A DNA stretch of 64,000 bases from Galeopsis tetrahit (lineage: Eukaryota; Streptophyta; Magnoliopsida; Lamiales; Lamiaceae). The position numbers and the translations under genes are program-made. The DNA is taken from positions 20,801,840 through 20,865,839 of the forward strand of contig OY776123.1 of assembly GCA_963675135.1 (NCBI GenBank). Direction: 5' to 3'. This document shows positions 22,125 through 33,925 of the stretch, in pieces. The first letter of the stretch is position 1, and each line of letters starts with the position of its first letter. The notes under the pieces were generated by a model, which had not been told where the DNA came from, did no database searches, and saw only the letters and a list, made by a program, of their open reading frames with translations.

Positions 22125-24822
22125 TCATTTATTAAAAATGCAAATTCCAATATGATCCGAATTATCTGTCGAAGTTGAATTAATCCGATTAAAATCCTCC
22201 AATCCAGCAGCTTGTTCTTGCAATAGAAGCAATCCCAAATCGGAATTATATTCCTCCTCTCCATGGCTTAGTTGGGAAGCAACAAATTTGTCAAGGTCTC
22301 TCCAATCTATGATCACTTTCTTGGAATTACTCTGATGATCTTCATGATCTATATTCGGACATTCCCTTTTCATGGGCACAATTGGGCTCTCTAGCTCTGG
22401 GAGTTGGTCGGATTGTAGCCCTCCTATCAGCAGCTCCTCCTCTTTACACATATTTGGATGTCGTTGTGCAACGCTACTACTAGATTCCTCCAAGTAGTAT
22501 GTCGACTGCCCCGTGCTGCTTCGCTTCTTGAATGCTCGACATACTACCCATCCTTCTTCCTGCAGTAATACAAACCGAGTTTAGAGAATTTTACTATAAA
22601 AGAAAAAAAAAAAAAACATATATAATGCCATTAATGTTGATTGCAAAATTAGTCCCCTTAATTAAAATAATATCTTGAGACTAATTATTTGCAATTAATT
22701 ACCCTTTATAAACTAACGATTTCATTCATGCATAATGCGAGCAAAACTGTATAAAAATGACAATTTTCGAGCAAGGTAATAAAAGTGGAATCGAAAAATT
22801 ATTATGTGACTAGCTAATTTTGCAATTAACTGATTTTTAAATAAATGATGCGGTTTACACAACAATAGGAAATCAAATCAGTAGTGAAGAAGTGAGACAA
22901 CATGAAGTTGCATGCTTGTCTTGCTGAAAAAGTTCATGTGGCTTTTGACTTAAGAGAGGCTTTTAGAGAGAATAGTGAAAGGGATGAAACATGCAAAAGG
23001 AAGCAAATTAAAGGAGAGAGAAACAATTTAACACTCCTAATTTAGAAACAAATAATTCACAGCAATTAAAGGGTAATTAATTTATAAAGTTGGTGTTCCA
23101 TGTCAATCGCCAATTATATATGGCAGGGACCGTGCACATATATTTTTAGACACATATTTTTAGCACTAAAAAAATAAAAACGTTCGATCATATCCCGCCA
23201 ACTTAAATTAACTTGACAACAATTTTCTCATTGATCAACTTGAAGACATAGATAGGAAAAAGACAGAGAAATTAAACAACATGAAAACCTTTTGATAATT
23301 AATTAATGATATGGATCGATCAGCTCAATATATATGGAGCCAACATTAACACAGTACTATATATAAATAATTTGCAATGGAGATCACTAATTTCACTTTA
23401 ATGTTTCATCTTTGTATTTTCATTAATTTTAATACATTAATGATAATTTGTAATATATCATGCACGTATGAAATATTAAAACAATATTTCATTTAAGATA
23501 ACATCATTAATTAACGTGTGACATATATTCATGAACTTTGTGAAACACAAGATGAAACACTTATTAATTGAAATATGGATCCTTCCTAAATAATTTATAC
23601 TGATATTGAGTTACATTATAAAGAACACAGTACTATTGGGTTTGGTACACATATATATATATATAGTATATGTCATATGTGTGTGTGTTAAGTAAAAAGG
23701 GATTAATTAATAAAAAAGTTAATTACCTGTAGAGGGGCATTAATTTCTTCAAATGACTCGAGGCGATACTCATGCATGATCCAATCGGTTTTCTGGCCGT
23801 TGGGAGCCCTTCCTTTGTAGAACACAAGGGTTTTTCTCATTCCGATCAGCTTCGACCGCTCGTACACCGCCTTATCTCTTCCCGTAGCCTTCCAAAATCC
23901 AGCAATCGTTGCTCTGTTCGTCCTCGTCCCCGTTGGATACTTCTTATCTTTGTGGCTGAAGAAATACCACTCATTCTGCTCTTCGTATCCGATTCTACAT
24001 TTATCTGCACTCCATATATACCTCTATCAATCAAAATTCTTTTGAATCATTTTAGTCCCATTAATTGTAATCCAATTTTTAGATCTTCTAATTATTGTTG
24101 TTTTCTCTAAAAAAAAAAAAAAAAAATTGTATGAAATTAAATTATAATTAATATTGATATATCGATATAGAGTATGTCGATCCGATGCTGAGTTTCTTAT
24201 ATATAAATAAAAAAATGTATATATACAATATTAATATAGTGTCCATTGTCAAGGAACCAACTACAGCAAAAATTAATTACTTAGCTTGTAGTAAATTTTA
24301 AGAGTACAAGTAATTTATGCAAAAAAAAAAAAAAAAAAACTTAGATTATTAATTTTTTTTAATTTTGAAATTCTATGGATCTCACTTCAGACATGGACGT
24401 GGTTGTATATCTAAATTATCATATATTTCAAATATTTGACCAATCTATACATTATACATGTAATATTAACTATATACATATATATATATATACTGTTCTT
24501 ATTAATTAACCCAACATCGATCGATCTGCATAAACACTTGTACACTGTAACATGATATAAGTAGTTTATGCAACTATATACAGAGATCTCGGAAAAAACC
24601 TAACAAGATCAAAAACCCTAATGAATGAGTTGTTAGGTACGTACCTTGAAGATCCCAAGGCTCAATTCTATAGAGATCAATATCTGTAATAACATCAAGA
24701 TCAATCTTTTGGGAGGCCACCTTCTTCCTAAGATAGTATCCCACAAGTTCTTCATCAGTTGGATGAAATCGAAAGCCTGGAGGAACACATGAAGATTTGC
24801 TCTGATCACCTTCTTCCATCAT
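22125..24822 (-). CDS. NAC-domain transcription factor, VND-like
   Basis: Three exons on the minus strand: 24822-24645, 24004-23727 and 22559-22125. Introns are 640 and 1167 bp, with GT..AG borders at matching phases. The model gives 296 aa. The NAC domain covers about residues 13-165: PPGFRFHPTDEELVGYYL, the DLYRIEPWDLQ block, the NEWYFFSHKDKKYPTGTRTN block, the DNA-contacting WKATGRDK, then MRKTLVFYKGRAP, DWIMHEYRL and GWVVCRAFKK. The C-terminal part (166-296) is acidic and Ser/Gln-rich, with WRDLDKFVASQL, a motif I know from VND proteins. That family switches on secondary-wall formation and cell death in xylem vessels from the nucleus. Exon positions are standard for NAC genes. No break is visible. 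The exact VND number cannot be assigned without a tree. Confidence 0.95.
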
Positions 24823-24844
24823 TTCTATAATTGCATCGAATTCA

Positions 24845-24900
24845 ACACCCTAGCTCTTATATAAGTCAACTGTTTATAGCAGCTGCAGTATTAATTCCAT
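24845..24900 (-). promoter_or_regulatory. Candidate core promoter of the NAC gene
   Basis: On the minus strand a TATA-like CTTATATAAG (24856-24865) lies about 35-45 bp before the ATG, next to AGTTGACTTA, which contains the WRKY W-box core TTGAC. A second TATA-like CTATAAAC lies about 10 bp further upstream. The spacing would give a very short leader, so a more distant start with a spliced leader remains possible. Confidence 0.4.
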
Positions 24901-25578
24901 CATCTATGAATCATATATCTTGTCATTCACATAAAGCCCCAACAATACATCATATAGTAGCAGGCCTAATACAAAAAGTTGAAAGAGAATAAAGAAATTA
25001 TGAAGGCTACATATGAAAAGGTGACAAGTGCTATTCACATATAATCATCAGCTCATTTGCTGGTGAGCAAGCCTTGACATTTTATTTCTAAAAGGTAATC
25101 AACGCGTGGTCTTTAAAAATTTATTTTATTCTTTTTTATATTCTATAAGTTTCAGAGTCTCTGATGTATCAGTTGTACAGTACAATTGGACGCAATATGC
25201 AGACTTATATAATTGAAGCATATATAACACTAGATTTGATGACTGAAATTAAACTTGTATTAATGAAATGTGCAGACTAACGTAACTGAAACGTAGCAAG
25301 TGCACAGATCTAAAATTCATACACCACATACAATGGGAATTGGTGTATTTTTAAATTTTGTGAAAGAGAAGGAATTAAATTAAATAGGAAACAATGATGA
25401 GGGACATAGCTCCCTCCTATCCTGTTGAAAACCAAGAGAGAGTTGGGAGTTGGAAGCGGACAAGTAATGATGTTGTCTCTAGTGTTTTCTGATCAATTCT
25501 TATTTAATTTATATATGACACTCCAACTTATTTAAGTATTATCCTCACAGTTATTAACATCACTAATTCCTACATGTG

Positions 25579-25609
<31 letters not shown>

Positions 25610-25914
25610 CAAATCATATGTTCCACTTGTATCTTAATTAGGACAAACAACTTGTACATATATATATAATTAATTAGTTGGTTAGTATTAAGTTGATTTT
25701 TCTGAAAGAATATTAGTTATTTTATTAAAATGATAGTTGTGTACATAGTAGAGTTGCACAATACAATTGGTGTGCAAAAGCGATATTTTTTATCTTATTT
25801 GATAATTTTATCCATTTGATATTCCACAGCTATTCAATTTTCATTATTCGGTTTTTTTTCCTATACGTCCAACTTACTATAGTTTACAATTTTGTACTTT
25901 TGAAATAATCATGT
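24901..25914. other. Upstream region of the NAC gene
   Basis: Non-coding and AT-rich. It contains an (AT)n microsatellite at 25582-25609. It presumably holds distal regulatory sequence of the NAC gene, but no specific site can be defended. Confidence 0.5.
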
Positions 25915-26185
25915 AATAATTAGTAGAATTTTAAGAGGTAATTATGTAAACATTTATATATAAAGTAAATAAAAGAGTTGACTTGTGTGTATGTGTGAGT
26001 AAAAAATAATAACATTTTGTGTAAAATTAGAATATTGTGATGGTGGAGTTTATAAATAGTTTTTCATTTTAAAGGTGTGAAAGTTATTGTTGGATGTCCC
26101 CGAAAAAAAAAAAAAAGTACGAAAGTTATTGTGAGATGTTTCGAAAAGAAAAGTGTAAAAATTATTATGAAACTAATATAATACT
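25915..26185 (-). mobile_element. Decayed Stowaway MITE, inverted copy of the 20095 family
   Basis: It matches the reverse complement of 20095-20376 over most of its length, for example TATATATAAAGTAAATAAA and GGTGGAGTTTATAAA. A local duplication of the GTGAAAGTTATTGT block occurs near its right end. Both termini are eroded, so limits are approximate. Confidence 0.75.
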
Positions 26186-28056
26186 AGCTATTTTTTTTTA
26201 TTTTTTTTTGAGTCGTCCGTAGTCAAGAAACGGAATTCGGGGGTTCAATCAATTTATTATGGTAATTTAGACGAATGAAAAAAAAAATGGAAATGTGGAA
26301 GATGCCGAAAAAATCCCTATCAATAAAGCAACAAATTAAGTTTTATCAGCGTCGGTAGAGTCCATAAACAGAAGATCGTATTGAAGAAGTTTCCAATAAA
26401 ATCATTAACGAGTTTGGAGGAACGTACCTTTCTGGTTTCACGTTATATGTCTACTTATTAAATATTAATTAATAAAATTCCTATTTAGATTTTAAGTTCG
26501 AAAATTGTCATCAACAATTTCTAAGATAATCAGTCCATACAAAAGCTCTGTTTTCCATTCAGAATGAAATTTGGATATTTTTTGTATTCTACCACATGTT
26601 TCACTATTTAGATTACTATAATTTTTAGTATTCTACCACATGTTCACTATTTATGTCTCTGTTGGTTCACTTTTAACAATTTAAATTATTGATGCGTGTA
26701 ATGTGAAAAAATAATCAACACTCAATTATACTTTTAAATGAGACAAAATTCTTTCAATGATATGTGTTGAAGATTTAGGTAGTAGACATGAAACAAGCTA
26801 GCCCCCCAGTAAAAAGGTGAAATTGATATACAAAATTAGTTGATTTTAAAGTAGTATGTTGATATTTTGGGAGTTGAGTGGTAAAGAGGGAGATGACGTT
26901 AACTAAATATAGCACGCGCTAATTCTTTTGGAAGACAAATAAAAAGTTGACAGAGGGATAGAGTCTTGTCTCAGTTGTCTGGTTTTTACATGGCACTCTG
27001 TCTGTTTCCATTACTGAAAAACATACATATATTCATGATCAAAGAATTAGTTAAAAACCCCCCCTCCCCCCATGTAGCACAAATTGCACCACTTAATTGA
27101 TTCAGATGATCCAATTCCTTATGTCTGTGTAGAGATGGAGATAATTGGACTCATTCCTTTAATTAAGAGGTAAGAATTAGTAGTAATATATAGATTCTTC
27201 AATATACAGATCGAGCTACAAATTAACTCCTCATTCTATATATAGAATTTCAAGCAAGATAATAATAATTCCACGGGCTCACCTGCAGCTAGCAGAGAAT
27301 CGGATTCTTGTAGACAAGACAAAACGAGGAGGAAGAAGAAGAAGAAGAAAGTATAAAAAAAAAAATGTTGAAATTAACAGTGGGTAGTGGGGAGAAAGGC
27401 CGGAGTAAATAATTAAAAAGTAAAGGAGGGAATTAATTAATTAATTAAGAAGATGGAGGATCAATTGCGCATGCATGGTTTTGATGCCTGTCCCCATTGT
27501 TCATGTCACTCTCTTCCTTTCAACTTACTCCCATTTTTCAAGGGGAAATTCTATGTCTCATTTTATATTTCTTGTTTTGCTTTTTTGGGATCGATCACAA
27601 TAGCTAGTGTGGGTCTAAATTCGCTTCTGTATTTAATTTATTTCACATGAGTTGGGTTTTGATCGGATCAAGCGGTATGGAGCGGACCATTTGTTTTTAT
27701 AAAACCTGTCTCGCCAATTTCATATGTGGACCGGCTATATATATATTTATAAATATGTGTATGTTTATGTAAAATTATTATTGTATATATTTTTTTGTAA
27801 AAACACATTACATATGTTAATTTTAAATACATTATGAATACATGATGCATTTGGTGCATTAAATTCACCATTTTAATTAGGTTCTAATTTGAATAGTTAA
27901 AAGCTCAATTGAACAATAAAAATGTATTTAAATATTTAATATAGTTATTGTGCATATTAAAATGGTAAGGTGTCATATAGACACAAGTAAATATAAGTAT
28001 TCGAGTTGACTGGTCAGTTTTTTTTTTTTTTTCTGAAAAGTGTATACGTTGAAAAA
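26186..28056. other. AT-rich intergenic DNA
   Basis: No gene supported. A short C-run (about 27058-27070) and a GA-rich purine stretch (about 27328-27350) are present. A minus-strand splice-donor-like CTGCAG/GTGAGC at 27283/27282 could mark a leader exon of the NAC gene. Confidence 0.45.
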
Positions 28057-28288
28057 TGTACTTCTTTCGTCCATAAAAAAATGTGCTTTTTTTTTTTTTT
28101 GGTTCATAAAAAATATGATTATTCTATTTAAATAGTTCACTTTTAAATATTTTATCTACTTTACTAATAAGATTGAGTATTTACTAAATATATTATTTAC
28201 TCATTATTCTAAATATATTATTTATAATTAAAATATGATTTTTTAAAAACATATATAAAAAAAGTAAGCACACTTTTGGTGGACATTA
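28057..28288. mobile_element. Decayed Stowaway-like MITE
   Basis: The left end CTTCTTTCGTCCATAAAAAAA and the right end CACACTTTTGGTGGACA resemble eroded CTCCCTCCGTCCA-type inverted termini around AT-rich DNA. No clear TA duplication remains. Confidence 0.45.
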
Positions 28289-28289
28289 T

Positions 28290-28590
28290 AACTAAAAAGT
28301 GTAAAACAATATTATTGAAAAGTGCAATACATTTTTTAATGAAAAGTGTAAATCACTATAATTGAAAAGTGCAACACAATTTTTAATGAAAAATGTAAGT
28401 CATTATAACTAAAAAATACAACATTATTTGTAATGAAAAATGTAAGTCATTATAAATAAAAAGTGCAACACAATATTATTATAAAAAGAGTAAGTCAATA
28501 TTAGTACTAAAAAAGTGTAAGTCACTATAATTGAAAAATACAACACAATTTTTAATGAAAATTGTAAGACACTACGACTCAAAAGTGCTA
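28290..28590. repeat. Degenerate tandem repeat, unit about 47 bp
   Basis: About six imperfect copies of a unit containing GTAAGTCACTATAATTGAAA and AGTGCAACACAATTTTTAAT. The copies have diverged unevenly. Inverted relatives (TTACACTTTTTAGTTATAAG) appear near 33160-33240. Confidence 0.75.
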
Positions 28591-30875
28591 ACACACAAAA
28601 AAAAAAAAAAAAAGAATTGACCTGATCAATTCGAATTTTTATATGAACTCGAGTCTACAAGATACCAACTCTATTAAAATTAATTTTATAATGGTAGAAT
28701 ATTAGCCTGAACAGGTCCTGAATCAGGGTAAATCCGTCCTAAACTCCCGATTTCTCCACCTTTTTAACTACCCTAGTACTTAATATTTTCCACTGCACAA
28801 TTATCATTTTTTGCTAATTTGTCGTTGACACAAAAATTTCAGTAGAAGAGGACGTTTGGGTCAAAAAAAGAATGGTAATAATAATATCATTGATTAATTA
28901 CAATTAAAATGATGATTACATTCAGTCATTCATACTGTTTTGCTCTAATCTAAATTAAACTAACTAAAAAATAGTTGTTGGTTGAAAAATATAGTATTTG
29001 TTTACCAGTAAATTAAAATAAATTATAATTAATACGGAATTCAAATCTAAGCTCAGCTTGGTATTCAAATTGACTGTGATGTATACACGGAGTTTACAAA
29101 AAACACGGTACGTAATAGACTACTAAATTTACTTATTTCTTGCTTTCAAGTTTTTTTTTTTGCATGTTTTACTTATTCTTGATTGCGTAAAGATCATTTT
29201 ATTTAAAATATAAGTTATTATTGAATGATTGAATTTAATTGGATATTAACATTCGCTTCTATCTCCTATATATGATGTTGTGTCATCCAATTTTTTGTCC
29301 GCGAAACTGGTAATTTCCGGCTAATATATATGGTGTTCTTTTTTTAACAACCAAGTTTGAATTTTGAGAGATTTTTTTTTTTTGTTGACAGGATTTTTTT
29401 TAGAGATATTAGAGATTTCAGTTGAAGATAGATAAAGGATGGGGTTAAATTGCAAAGTGATTAATTCAGTGTTTTTTCACTTAAGTTGGATAAATGAGAT
29501 AATTCAGTAGGGTTGTGCAAATTCAGTAGACTTGAGTTTAGATAACTTGGTAATTGTGGGGTGTTTCTCACCTAAAGTCACAAATGATTGTTATCTGAGT
29601 TGGTCAATATAATTGAGTTTGTTTACTGAAGGTGCAGGTGAGCTGGTGTTCACGGGAGTTAGTACTTTTGGCTCACACTTACACATAAGTCAACTCATTT
29701 TTTGTACACTTACACATAAGTAAACTTAACCCTCATAATATACACAAATTTACACAAAATGTAATTACTTTTGAGACTCACACTTATACATAAGTCAACT
29801 CATTTTTTTTATATACAATGGAGTAATTTTGATAAATTTTCAATTGTCCAAATGAATTTTTGATATGTCACATAAAAAAATGTGATTCAATTGAATGTAC
29901 TTAGTGAGATTCTACCAGTAAAAAAGTTTATGAAATTATCCCTTAAAATTTTACTATTGTTATTCTTTTTTAATAAGTGTGTCCACCTACATTTATTAAA
30001 GATTATTATGAAATATAGGAAATAATGACTAATGGAGGTAAAAAAAAAAAAAAAGTTGTAGAGAAAGAGATTTAAGGTGAGTTAGTTAAGCATAAGGGCG
30101 GGTAGAGTGATGTGGACGCGGTTGGTGACGGTGCGGTCGGCCACATGCATCATCACTTCACTTTTAACACTTGCCCGTGCCCACCACAAATACCCAACCT
30201 AATTGGGAGGGAGGGTTATATACCATTATTATATTTTTACATGTCAAGTAACGTTATCAACGGAGGAGGAGTTGTTCTAGTGGTGTATATTTGAGATTTA
30301 TGAGTATGTTTCTTCTTAAATTTTCAATTTGAAATTTTTAAAGTGTAAATAATTTTTAAAATTGTTAGTTCATACTATGGAGCTCTTGCAAATTAATGTT
30401 GTGATTGGTTCTCGAATTAGTCGATCATTAAAAAAAAGTAAGATTTTTCCCGACTCAAACTAAATGAGACTAAATCAATTTGAGTTTTAGAGTTTTGCAG
30501 TGACTTCAAACGAGGACTCGCAAATGGATGCTGAGATTGGTCCTTCGAATTAGTTAATCCGTAAGCTTTTTTCCAGACTCAAACTAGATGAGACTAAATT
30601 AGCTTGATTTTTATTAAGACGCGGTGAAATAATATTTGGCTCTAGTATTATTGAATTCTATATCAAAATTGAGTGTGTGTGTGTGTTGTATAGCTATTGT
30701 AAAACTAAAGAAACACAATCCTTTTTAGAGGCGTGGATTGCACTGCACTAGTGACAAAGTTATTAACGACTTTAAAGTTAAATTATAGGTTTTGTTTCGA
30801 TTTTGAATTTTTTTTTTCAATTTTCTTAATAATTATTTATTCTCTGCCGTTTAAGTGTTTAGATTGGAGGGAGTT
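28591..30875. other. AT-rich intergenic DNA with a decayed MITE at about 29670-29965
   Basis: No gene recognised. Between about 29670 and 29965 blocks of the 20095 MITE family are present in plus orientation (ACACATAAGTCAACTCATT twice, CACAAATTTACACAAAATGT), partly duplicated and without clean ends. The small frame at 30112-30294 lacks any recognisable motif. Confidence 0.5.
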
Positions 30876-30972
30876 TTTTTTTTTTTTTTTTTTAATTTTA
30901 TTATGGAAGTTAAATACCCATCCCTTTGCCTAGGTAGTGATGCTCTAACCACTTGAGCTATCCCAATTTGTC
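30876..30972 (-). mobile_element. SINE, minus strand, box B deleted
   Basis: It is flanked by a perfect 15-bp target duplication AGATTGGAGGGAGTT (30861-30875 and 30973-30987). On the minus strand it reads GGGATAGCTCAAGTGG, then TTAGAGC, which is a tRNA-like Pol III box A. It continues to GGGATGGGTATTTAA and ends in an A-rich tail (T-run on the plus strand, about 30876-30893). Compared with the relative at 52854-52962, about 25 bp carrying box B are missing. Insertion used a LINE reverse transcriptase in trans. Confidence 0.92.
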
Positions 30973-30987
30973 AGATTGGAGGGAGTT

Positions 30988-32545
30988 ACTCTAAAGAATA
31001 TACACTTTAAAAATTAAAAATAAAGATAGTTTTTTTTAATACAAACAAAATCAAAATTGATAATAGATATACTGCTATACCTTTCTCATTAATTAAATTA
31101 AATGACGAAATTATATATTAATTAAACCGTCAACTTTTAAAAAAACAAAATCTTTAAAACTGGTAGAAAATCTCGCTAAGAAAATGAAATTAGCGAAAAA
31201 AATCAACTAAAATCAAAATCAATCATTAGTCAAAATCAAAATTAGTCAATCTAAAAAAAATGAAATTACATATTAATTACAAAAAAAAAAAAATCAAACA
31301 CACGATATGAAAGTGCAAAATATGAGAGAGAAAGGGGATGTGTGTATTTATGTGGGGGGGGGGGGGGAGTAATTTATATCTAATGAATTTTAATTTGGAT
31401 GGAGAGAAATATATTTCCGTGAAAACATCAAACTCCTTTTATTTTATTTCCTTGTATTAATTACCAGACTAAAATCTAGTATGAAAGGTAGGTCGAATTA
31501 GTTTGAATTCACAAATACTAGTACATCTTAGAAGAAAAATACGATCGAAGATATATTCCTCCGTCAATTCTTTCAAGCAATGGTCGAATTACAGAGCTTT
31601 GAATTCACAAAGAAAAAAATACTACGAAGACAGTTGTAAGGGATTTAACTGAACAAGATTGTAAAGGTCTGAAGGTACAAGTAAACCATGAAGGCAAATA
31701 TTGCATCTCTTTCCACTTAAGCCTTCTTTTATATCCCTCATTTATGTCTCTCCTTGTTTAAAATTTATGCATCTTAACGAATCAAGATTTCTTCTAAATT
31801 GTTCCAAATTTTAGTTTCTGGGTGTGTTTGGAGAAGAAAAGTTAGTTATAGGATTTTTTTGGACTTTCAAAGTCTGGTGATATTCAATCTGAGATATTCA
31901 TTTTAAAAAGTCTTTAAAAATCTTTAGATATTCAACTGTCTGTAGATTTTAATAATTTATGGATTTTGTTGGATTCTCCTCAAAAAATATAAATAAATTG
32001 CACCATCCAAAATCTCTTCTAAAAACTAGAGATTTCAATAGATTCTCTAACTCTCAAGACGAAAGATCAGAAGTAGGAATGACAATATTGACCCCACCTG
32101 TGGATACCCACCACACGAGCTTTGGATCAAATCGGATCCGCCCCGTATTGAGTATGGGTTGGGTTTGGGTCTTATGTCCGACCCGGGTATCCGACCCGAC
32201 CCGAATAAATATATAAACTTTATATAATATATATTTATATATATGTATATATATATATATATATATTGGTAAAATATATATATATATAATATTAATTTTA
32301 AAAAAACACTTCACATTAAAAAAAACTCTTCGCATCAATATCGGAGTTTATGAAAATTTATGTAAATCAATAAAAAAATATATTCCACAATCCTGTCAAG
32401 TCTATCAAAATCCATATAAATCAATAAAAAAAAGTCAGTCAAACTCTGCATGTACTCTATTAATTTTATGGGTGAGTGTGAGTCTAGTGTACTCGAGTCC
32501 AATACGTGGTTATATATTAGTCACAGTAAAAGTAGTACATAGAAT
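30988..32545. other. AT-rich intergenic DNA
   Basis: No gene. It contains a 16-bp G homopolymer near 31351-31367 and a GC-richer segment at 32080-32210 with repeated GACCCGACCCG/GGTATCCGACCC, a motif common in plant repeats of uncertain class. AT-dinucleotide runs lie near 32236-32290. Confidence 0.5.
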
Positions 32546-33090
32546 AGCTTGTGGCCTAGTGGCACCTCTTTCCTTAATTTTACATAATGTCACTGGTTCG
32601 ATTTCAATTGGCTACAATATTTTTTTTTAGTGCAAGTATTAATTGACAACTCTTTCCTTAATTTTACATAATGTCACTGGTTCGATTTCAATTGGCTACA
32701 ATATTTTTTTTTAGTGCAAGTATTAATTGACAAAGGTGTACGTTGTAAATAGATTATAAAAGTGCAAGTACTAATTGACAAAGGTGTACGTTGTAAATAA
32801 TAAAAGTGCAAGTGGTTCGATTCCAATTTGCTACAATATTTTTTTTAAATACATATTTTCCAAGATTATAAAAGTGCAAGTACTAATTGACAAAGGTGTA
32901 CGTTGTAAATAATAAAAGTGCAAGTGGTTCGATTCCAATTTGCTACAATATTTTTTTTAAATACATATTTTCCAAGATTATAAAAGTGCAAGTATTAATT
33001 GACAAAGGTGTACGTTGTAAATAGATTATAAAAGTGCAAGTACTAATTGACAAAGCTGTACGTTGTAAATAATAAAAGTGCAGGTAGTAA
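32546..33090 (+). repeat. SINE-like unit expanded into a complex tandem array
   Basis: The array opens with a tRNA-like box A (TGGCCTAGTGG, about 32552-32562) and box B (GGTTCGATTTC, about 32595-32605). The box-B part is duplicated with an 84-bp period (32566-32649, 32650-32733). Next come about 2.5 copies of a 112-bp unit (starting 32752, 32864 and 32976, with a partial at 33024). Each complete unit has its own box-B-like GGTTCGATTCC and GTGCAAGTACTAATTGACAA. Copies are nearly identical. Confidence 0.8.
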
Positions 33091-33552
33091 CTAATAAAAA
33101 ATGTGTAACATTAATAACTAAAAAAAAATATATGAGCAACACTTTCTACTAAATATAATCTTACACTTTTTAGTTATAAGGTTTTATACTTTTTAGTAAT
33201 ATAATGTTACACTTTTAAGTTAAAAGTGAATTATGTTATATAGTAATAATTTTGTAATGCACTGTTTACTAATAGTAAGTCACACGATTCAGTAAACAAT
33301 GTTGCACGTTTTGCTGAAAAACATCAATTTCAGAAGGTAAATTAAGTTCAATCCTACAAACGATGATCTATAATATCCGAATACAACACAGAGAAACATA
33401 CAATAAAGCAATAAAATCTTTTTATTAATCTAATCTTCACATGATGAAATTTTTAAAAAATTATTGATTGAACAAAAAACATCACAGAAGCCAAACTAGT
33501 GTTAAGTATGTTGGTTTTTATTTCGTATGCTATAAATGTACAAAAATCTTAA
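33091..33552. other. AT-rich DNA with short ACACTTTTTAG repeats
   Basis: No gene. Repeats of the form ACACTTTTTAGTTATAAG at about 33160-33310 are inverted relatives of the 28290-28590 array. Confidence 0.5.
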
Positions 33553-33800
33553 TCATACTTCATCAGTTACAGCAAGGATATCCCTTCTCCGCCAAGCTCC
33601 GGCGATAATCTCAAGCTCGTCCTTGGTGAAAACTTTTCCAGTAGGGTTGTGAGGACTGTGCGAATTTGAAAACTATATATACGAAAAAAATGGGAATAAT
33701 ATTTGTAGATGTGAATAACCTGTACTGATTGAAGTCGGATTTAATGGCGGCAACGGCGGCGTCTTTTATGTAAGGAGGAGCTGGGAAATCGTGAAACATA
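33553..33800 (-). pseudogene. Kynurenine-type aminotransferase, two exon fragments
   Basis: On the minus strand the first fragment (about 33797-33720) encodes FPAPPYIKDAAVAAIKSDF followed by NQY, as in the N-terminal region of class I aminotransferases. It ends at a good donor (CAG/GTTATT). After 64 bp with an acceptor-like ACAG, the second fragment (33655-33553) encodes SPHNPTGKVFTKDELEIIAG and, further on, DILAVTDEV, the conserved region before the PLP-binding lysine. The pieces are normally separated by more than 100 residues, so middle exons are missing, as are both ends. The enzyme family uses kynurenine or glutamine/aromatic donors. This is a gene relic, possibly carried by a transposon. 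Confidence 0.75.
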
Positions 33801-33925
33801 GGTTGAATCGTGAAAATGGAAAATGGTGAGAGATCCGGCGACGATGGCAACGATGGCAACGATGGAAGACAAACATAGGTTGAATCGTGAAAAATGGTGA
33901 GAGATCCGGCGAATCGTGCAAGAGA
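33790..33925. repeat. Local tandem duplication, period about 79 bp
   Basis: AACATAGGTTGAATCGTGAA followed by GGTGAGAGATCCGGCGA occurs at about 33796-33842 and again at about 33875-33918, with a triplicated CGATGGCAA stretch between. It lies at the 5' side of the aminotransferase fragment. Confidence 0.8.

Noticed and set aside
23772..24110. Plus-strand frame opposite NAC exon 2
   Set aside because: Antisense shadow of the conserved exon; no domain of its own and it runs into intron sequence.
27453..27650. Small frame of 65 codons with a Cys/His-rich start
   Set aside because: CPHCSCH looked zinc-finger-like, but it is short, followed by random hydrophobic sequence, and has no repeat partner.
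31349..31368. G-quadruplex-forming regulatory site at a 16-G run
   Set aside because: It is a plain homopolymer far from any gene and is error-prone in sequencing; nothing ties it to a function.
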